Assembly (NCBI GenBank): GCA_902621345.1
Contig: CACNLV010000001.1
Coordinates: 889,440-953,439 of the forward strand
Direction of reading: 5' to 3'
Origin: an uncultured Pelagibacteraceae bacterium
GTDB taxonomy: Bacteria > Pseudomonadota > Alphaproteobacteria > Pelagibacterales > Pelagibacteraceae
DNA: 64,000 bases
Shown here: positions 59,767-64,000 of the stretch, piece by piece
How positions within the stretch are numbered: position 1 is the stretch's first letter
How the letters are laid out: each line of letters begins with the position of its first letter
The notes under the pieces: generated by a model
The model's database searches: none
What the model saw: the letters and a program-made list of their open reading frames with translations, nothing else
What the model was told of the DNA's origin: nothing
Program-made: the position numbers and the translations under genes

Positions 59767-61161
59767 TTATAAGCTCTTTACAATTTCTTCAGTCATTTTT
59801 TTTGCGTCAGCGAATAGCATCAAAGTATTATCTCTGTAAAATAAATCATTATCAATTCCTGCATATCCAGGTGAAAGACTTCTTTTTACAAATAAAACTG
59901 ATTTACTTTTTTCTACGTCTAAGACCGGCATGCCATAAATCGGGCTTTCTGGATCAGATTTTGCTACTGGATTTGTAACATCATTAGCACCTATGACATA
60001 TGCTACATCGCAATTAGCGAAATCGTTATTAATTTCCTCTAATTCAAATACCTCATCATATGGTACATTTGCTTCTGCAAGCAATACATTCATATGTCCT
60101 GGCATTCTTCCTGCTACCGGATGAATAGCATATGAAACTTTAACTCCATTTTTTTTTAGAGCATCTACCATTTCTCTTAATGCATGTTGGGCTTGAGCAA
60201 CAGCCATTCCATATCCAGGCACAATTATAACTGAGGAAGCATTTTTCATTAGAAACGCTGCATCATCAGCATTACCATTTTTGACAGGCTTTTGCTCCAC
60301 ATTTTGAGATTTTGAGGTTTGATCGGTTGCACCCCAGCCACCTAATATTACATTAAAAAATGATCTATTCATTCCTTTGCACATTATATATGAAAGTATT
60401 GCACCCGAGGATCCAACTAGCGCGCCTGTAATTATTAATGCAGTATTCTCTAAAGTAAAACCAATACCTGCAGCTGCCCATCCTGAGTAAGAATTTAACA
60501 TAGATATCACTACAGGCATATCTGCACCGCCGATAGGAATAATCAATAATACCCCAACTAAAAAGGATAAGATTATAATACTCCAAAATGCGTTTGATAA
60601 TTGAGTACTACATAAATAATATATCAAGAATATTATTGCTAAGCCAAGTAACAAGTTTATAAAATGTTGTCCATTAAAGGTGATTGGTGAGCCAGACATA
60701 ATCCCCCTTAATTTTAAAAAAGCAATAATCGAGCCAGAGAAGGTTATTGCACCAATCGCTGCACCTAAAGACATCTCTATTAAACTTGCAAGTTTAATAT
60801 TACCAACTGTGCCTAAATTAAAAGCCTCAGGTTTTAAAAAAGCTGATATCGCAACAAAAACTGCTGCAAGTCCAACAAGACTATGAAAACCAGCAACCAA
60901 CTCAGGCATAGCAGTCATTGGGATCCTAAATGCAATAAAAGCTCCTATTGAACCTCCAATTAATAAAAATACTAAGACATATATTAATCCTATACCTAAA
61001 TTACCAACACTCAGAAAAGTGACTATTATTGCAATTATCATTCCGGCTATTCCAAAATAATTTCCCTGCCTTGATGTTTCTGGTGAAGATAGACCTCTCA
61101 ATGCGAGTATAAACAATATTCCAGATAATAGATAAAATAATGCTGATAAATTTGCCGACAT
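59767..61161 (-). CDS. pntB: NAD(P) transhydrogenase subunit beta
   Basis: The proton-translocating transhydrogenase moves hydride from NADH to NADP+, driven by proton flow. PntB has several membrane helices in residues about 1-270 (with TAMPELVAGFHSLVGLAAV and GGADMPVVISMLNSYSGWAAA) and the NADP-binding domain III with VIIVPGYGMAVAQAQHAL, HPVAGRMPGHMNVLLAEA and GANDVTNPVAK. Length 464 aa. The domain is complete. Confidence 0.97.
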   Translation of the reverse strand: MSANLSALFYLLSGILFILALRGLSSPETSRQGNYFGIAGMIIAIIVTFLSVGNLGIGLIYVLVFLLIGGSIGAFIAFRIPMTAMPELVAGFHSLVGLAAVFVAISAFLKPEAFNLGTVGNIKLASLIEMSLGAAIGAITFSGSIIAFLKLRGIMSGSPITFNGQHFINLLLGLAIIFLIYYLCSTQLSNAFWSIIILSFLVGVLLIIPIGGADMPVVISMLNSYSGWAAAGIGFTLENTALIITGALVGSSGAILSYIMCKGMNRSFFNVILGGWGATDQTSKSQNVEQKPVKNGNADDAAFLMKNASSVIIVPGYGMAVAQAQHALREMVDALKKNGVKVSYAIHPVAGRMPGHMNVLLAEANVPYDEVFELEEINNDFANCDVAYVIGANDVTNPVAKSDPESPIYGMPVLDVEKSKSVLFVKRSLSPGYAGIDNDLFYRDNTLMLFADAKKMTEEIVKSL

Positions 61162-61167
61162 ATATTT

Positions 61168-61470
61168 TTATTTTTTTTTCTTTTTGTACATTTGCAACAT
61201 TCTTTGTGTAACCATGAAACCACCAAATATATTCACAGCAGCCAATACAATAGCTAGAAATCCAAATATTTTTGAAACCTCAAAAATTTTGTCAGATGAA
61301 CCGGATAACGCCGCAATAATTGCACCAACAATTATTACAGATGAAATAGCATTGGTTACAGACATTAATGGTGTATGCAAGGATGGAGTTACGCTCCAAA
61401 CTACATAATAGCCTATAAAAATTGAAAGTATAAAAATACTTAATCTAAATATAAAAGGATCAATTTCCAT
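61168..61470 (-). CDS. pntAb: NAD(P) transhydrogenase subunit alpha, membrane part
   Basis: A 100-aa protein with three to four helices (VTPSLHTPLMSVTNAISSVIIVGAIIAA and a later VNIFGGFMVTQRML), the separate membrane domain of the alpha subunit. In alphaproteobacteria the alpha subunit is split in two, as here. It lies between pntAa (2 bp) and pntB (6 bp). Confidence 0.95.
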   Translation of the reverse strand: MEIDPFIFRLSIFILSIFIGYYVVWSVTPSLHTPLMSVTNAISSVIIVGAIIAALSGSSDKIFEVSKIFGFLAIVLAAVNIFGGFMVTQRMLQMYKKKKK

Positions 61471-61472
61471 AA

Positions 61473-62561
61473 TTACCTTATTAGTGTTTTCTCTATTATT
61501 TCGTCTTCTAAATTTATTTTAATCTCTTTATTTTCCTTATCATATAAATTTATTACAAAATTAAATACATTTTTTGCATATAAGTTTGAAGCTGAAGTTG
61601 GAAGTTTGTTTAAAATATTTGAGTCACCAAATATTTTTACCCCTTTTTTTTCAACAATTTTATCAGCTTGAGTAAAAGCAGTGTTACCACCTTGAATTGC
61701 TGCTAAATCATAAATAATTGATCCTGATCGCATATTTTCTACCATTGTATCTTTTATTATTAATGGAGCTTTTTTCCCTGGTATTAAAGCGGTACATATA
61801 ACTATATCTATTTTTTTTAAAGTTTCACTTAATAAATCCTCTTGTTTTTTCTTAAATTCTTCAGATGTTTCTTTTGCATATCCCCCTTCGGTTTCAAGGT
61901 TTTCTGAACCTTCAACGCTCAAAAACTTTCCACCTAAACTCTCAACTTGCTCTCTGGAGGCCATTCTTACATCTGTTGCAAAAACCATAGCACCCATCCT
62001 CTTAGCGGTTGCTATTGCTTGCAAACCAGCGACACCAGCACCAACGACGAGCACTTTTGCAGCTGGAACCGTTCCTGCGGCTGTCATCATCATTGGCACA
62101 GCTTTTTCAAAATTTGCGAAAGATTCTACCACCGCTCTATAACCAGCAAGATTGGCCTGAGAAGATAATATATCCATAGATTGCGCTCTTGTAATTCTTG
62201 GAAGCAATTCAAGTGAAAAAAGATTAATTTTTTTTTTGGCAATATTTTCTAGTTTTTCTTTATTATCATAAGGATTCAAAACTCCAACTAAGCTCTGATT
62301 TTCTCTAAGACTCAATAATTTATCATCAGATAAAATTCTAAGCTGGACGATGATATCAGATGAAATTAATATTTCTTTTTCATCTTTTAGAATTTTAGCT
62401 CCCATATCTCTAAATTGCTCATCTTTTATACCTAGATGAGAGCCATAATTTTCGCTCAAATAAATTTCAAATCCAAGATCTAGGTATTTTTTTACGATCT
62501 CAGGTGTAATGGATATTCTTTTTTCAACATTTATGTTTTCTGATATTGATCCGATTTTCAT
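61473..62561 (-). CDS. pntAa: NAD(P) transhydrogenase subunit alpha, NAD-binding part
   Basis: Soluble NAD(H)-binding domain I (362 aa), related to alanine dehydrogenase. Motifs: E-x-R-x-x-x-TP near the N-terminus (VEKRISITPEIVKKYLDLG), RITRAQSMDILSSQANLAGYRAV, and the Rossmann loop VVGAGVAGLQAIATAKRMGA. It heads the pntAa-pntAb-pntB operon and follows the small oxidase-subunit-like gene by 9 bp. Confidence 0.96.
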   Translation of the reverse strand: MKIGSISENINVEKRISITPEIVKKYLDLGFEIYLSENYGSHLGIKDEQFRDMGAKILKDEKEILISSDIIVQLRILSDDKLLSLRENQSLVGVLNPYDNKEKLENIAKKKINLFSLELLPRITRAQSMDILSSQANLAGYRAVVESFANFEKAVPMMMTAAGTVPAAKVLVVGAGVAGLQAIATAKRMGAMVFATDVRMASREQVESLGGKFLSVEGSENLETEGGYAKETSEEFKKKQEDLLSETLKKIDIVICTALIPGKKAPLIIKDTMVENMRSGSIIYDLAAIQGGNTAFTQADKIVEKKGVKIFGDSNILNKLPTSASNLYAKNVFNFVINLYDKENKEIKINLEDEIIEKTLIR

Positions 62562-62570
62562 TTGATAACT

Positions 62571-62681
62571 TTACAATAAGAATAACGCCATTAATACTAA
62601 AACACATATTACAGCGACAGTTCCCCACAGAACAAATTTTGTAAAATTATTCCAAGTATTTTTATGGTTTTCATTGTCCAT
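62571..62681 (-). CDS. Small aa3-type cytochrome c oxidase subunit IV-like protein
   Basis: A 36-aa frame from the ATG at 62681. It has a polar N-terminus (MDNENHKNTWNNFTKF) and one membrane helix (VLWGTVAVICVLVLMALFLL). The H-x-x-T-x-x-x-F spacing before the helix matches the bacterial aa3-oxidase subunit IV family, whose members are about 40-60 aa. It fits tightly between rpmJ (5-bp gap) and pntAa (9 bp), so it is unlikely to be a chance frame. The assignment is by pattern only. Confidence 0.66.
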   Translation of the reverse strand: MDNENHKNTWNNFTKFVLWGTVAVICVLVLMALFLL

Positions 62682-62686
62682 AAATT

Positions 62687-62812
62687 TTACTTTTGTCTTG
62701 CTTTAAATTTTGGGTTTGTTTTATTAATAATGTAAATCCTACCTCTTCTTCGAACTAGTTTAGAGTTAAGATCTCTCTTTTTTATTGACTTTAAAGAACT
62801 TTTTATTTTCAT
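62687..62812 (-). CDS. rpmJ: 50S ribosomal protein L36
   Basis: A 41-aa bL36: it starts [14 protein letters not shown] and holds [16 protein letters not shown] before a basic tail. No cysteines are present, so it is the zinc-independent form. It lies 16 bp downstream of 5S rRNA on the same strand and could share its promoter. Confidence 0.93.
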   Translation of the reverse strand: MKIKSSLKSIKKRDLNSKLVRRRGRIYIINKTNPKFKARQK

Positions 62813-62828
62813 ATTTTAAAAATTAAAA

Positions 62829-62942
62829 GCCGGCAACGTCCTACTCTTCCGTGTCTTAAGACAAAGTACCATCGGCGCAGTAGGGCTTGACTTCCGAGTT
62901 CGGAATGGGATCGGGTATGGCACCTACGCAATAATCACCGGC
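62829..62942 (-). rRNA. rrf: 5S ribosomal RNA
   Basis: The minus strand reads GCCGGTGATTATTGCG at the 5' end, holds CCCGATCCCATTCCGAACTC (loop B/C region) and the loop E block CGCCGATGGTACT, and ends in GGACGTTGCCGGC; the ends pair. Length about 114 nt. No 23S or 16S rRNA lies within the following 1 kb; nucleotide-sugar genes do. Ends may be off by one or two bases. Confidence 0.96.
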
Positions 62943-62947
62943 CACCT

Positions 62948-62975
62948 TTTATAACCAAAATAAAATTCTTGTAAA
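62948..62975 (-). promoter_or_regulatory. Promoter of 5S rRNA
   Basis: On the minus strand TTTACA (62970-62975) and TATAAA (62948-62953) are separated by 16 bp; each matches five of six consensus bases. The 5S 5' end lies 6 bp beyond the -10 box. 5S can thus be transcribed alone. Confidence 0.65.
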
Positions 62976-62991
62976 GAATAGAATTATATAT

Positions 62992-63876
62992 CTATTTAGC
63001 GCTAATTATGTCCTTTATATAATTTTTAAGCTCAATTTTACCATAAAATTTGTAGACTTTATTAGTTAAATTCATGTTAGTTAACGCTGATGCAAATCTT
63101 TCACCTTTTCTAAAAGGCAAATATTTTATCTTAGTGTCAAATAACTTAGCAACTTGCAATATACTATAGCTTTTTTTATTTGAAATACTGTAATGTTTGT
63201 TAAGATTTTTTTTCCATGCTAAATAACAAATTTTTACTGTATCTGATATATGTGTAAATCTTCTTGATTGTGTGCCGGGTCTTACAACTGTTAATGGTTT
63301 CTTTGACTTATATTGTTCTTCAAAAATTCCTATTACTGTCGCCATATTACCTTTTTTGATTTGTTTAGGTCCATAGACATTATAAAAATATATTATTTCA
63401 AATTTAAAATTAAACCATCTTTTTAAATTCTCTAATAGCTCAAGGTTCTTTGCTTTAGTAAAAGCATAAGGAGATAAATTTTTATCATTACCTTTATTAC
63501 CGATGCTCGCTGAAGTTGCTGAATAAACTAATTTTATTTTATTTTCTAAACAAAAATTAAAAACTTCATGAGAACCAATACTATTTGACTCTACGCATTC
63601 ACTCATTTTAATAAAACTTTGATAAATTCTCGAAAATTCACCAAAATGGAATATTGTATGAATTCTTTTTTTATAACTTTTTAATACTTTGTAAATATTT
63701 TTCGTATTAGCATTGAGATATTTTACACCATATTTTTTAATATGGTTTTTTTTTGTTCCCGATGAATAATTATCTAAACTTAATATTCTGAATTTTTTTT
63801 CTTTTATTAAAAAATATTCAATTAAATTCGATCCAACAAAACCTGCCCCACCTGTAATAACTATAATATTTTTCAT
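62992..63876 (-). CDS. NAD-dependent sugar epimerase/dehydratase family protein
   Basis: A 294-aa extended short-chain dehydrogenase. The NAD loop VITGGAGFVGSNLIEY is at residues 5-20; the active site is YSATSASIG (Ser/Thr) with SPYAFTKAKN (Tyr-x-x-x-Lys). RPGTQSRRFTHISDTV is typical of UDP-glucose 4-epimerase-like enzymes. It probably makes a nucleotide sugar for surface polysaccharide. It overlaps the next gene by 4 bp (ATGA). Exact substrate unknown. Confidence 0.85.
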   Translation of the reverse strand: MKNIIVITGGAGFVGSNLIEYFLIKEKKFRILSLDNYSSGTKKNHIKKYGVKYLNANTKNIYKVLKSYKKRIHTIFHFGEFSRIYQSFIKMSECVESNSIGSHEVFNFCLENKIKLVYSATSASIGNKGNDKNLSPYAFTKAKNLELLENLKRWFNFKFEIIYFYNVYGPKQIKKGNMATVIGIFEEQYKSKKPLTVVRPGTQSRRFTHISDTVKICYLAWKKNLNKHYSISNKKSYSILQVAKLFDTKIKYLPFRKGERFASALTNMNLTNKVYKFYGKIELKNYIKDIISAK

Positions 63877-64000
63877 TTTTTTTGCTTAAATATTTGTTTT
63901 TTTAAGTAATCATTAATTGTAATTGATAAACCCACATCCAATTCGGTTTTGAATTTCCAACCATATTTTTTTGCTCTTGATGAGTCTATCATTTTTCTAT
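63873..64000 (-). CDS. GDP-L-fucose synthase-like protein (partial, C-terminus only)
   Basis: Only the last 41 residues lie in the window. RKMIDSSRAKKYGWKFKTEL matches the C-terminal RK-x-x-D-x-S-R-x-x-x-x-GW pattern of GDP-L-fucose synthase, which reduces the 4-keto-6-deoxymannose intermediate. The stop overlaps the ATG of the epimerase gene. The call rests on this short tail. Confidence 0.65.
   Translation of the reverse strand, partial: RKMIDSSRAKKYGWKFKTELDVGLSITINDYLKKQIFKQKK

Overview
The window looks like chromosomal DNA of a SAR11-clade alphaproteobacterium (Candidatus Pelagibacter type). The DNA is very AT-rich, almost every gap is 0-60 bp, and many genes overlap by 1-17 bp. The tmRNA gene has the circularly permuted two-piece form of Alphaproteobacteria. 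Several gene orders are alphaproteobacterial (glyQ-glyS-ppdK, xseB-ispA-dxs, tolQRAB-pal-cpoB-tilS-ftsH-folP-glmM, pnt genes). Markers typical of SAR11 are thyX, a class I fructose-bisphosphate aldolase and a 5S rRNA gene separated from 16S-23S. I have no database search behind these calls; identities come from motifs, length and order.

Left part, minus strand, 1-11308: hflK, hflC, a DUF2065 protein, a DegP-like protease, miaA, ilvB, ilvN, ilvC, leuA, mreB and the start of mreC. This joins membrane protein quality control, branched-chain amino acid synthesis and cell shape. mrp (+) and a secreted beta-propeller/autotransporter-like protein (-) follow, then thyX.

Region 15280-17171 is the most unusual. 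A permuted tmRNA gene (+) ends in a 25-bp block that is repeated exactly at 17146-17170, next to the stop codon of ppdK. Between the repeats lie only a small secreted protein and an MrcB_N-like/HNH nuclease that resembles a restriction enzyme. This is the footprint of an element inserted at the tmRNA 3' end, with no integrase left.

From 17172 to 31942: ppdK, glyS, glyQ and an S49 peptidase (-); polyprenyl synthase ispB (+); pdxH (-); aroC (+); dxs, ispA and xseB (-); tsaC/sua5 and a two-gene ABC exporter (+). After a tRNA-Arg (-) come rluD and rpoH (+).

From 33956 to 49686 is a long minus-strand run: zapA and a coiled-coil partner, fthC, a YmdB-like phosphodiesterase, yebC, a phage-type RuvC-like nuclease, tolQRAB-pal-cpoB, tilS, ftsH, folP, glmM, thiD, purA. 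The RuvC-like gene sits where ruvC-ruvA-ruvB would be expected; ruvA, ruvB and ybgC are not there.

From 49738 to 58016 the plus strand carries tkt, gap, pgk, fba (lower glycolysis/gluconeogenesis and pentose shunt), thiE, efp, an inositol-monophosphatase-like gene, rpmE, trcR (DUF1013), rpsU with a probable non-AUG start, and the initiator tRNA. On the minus strand follow an SGNH-hydrolase-like membrane protein, a TalC/FSA-type transaldolase, pntB-pntAb-pntAa, a 36-residue cytochrome oxidase subunit IV-like protein, rpmJ and 5S rRNA with its own promoter. Beyond 5S begin nucleotide-sugar genes (an epimerase and the tail of a GDP-L-fucose synthase), which I read as the edge of the SAR11 hypervariable surface-polysaccharide region known to lie between 23S and 5S.

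No CRISPR array, IS element, integrase or metabolite riboswitch was seen.
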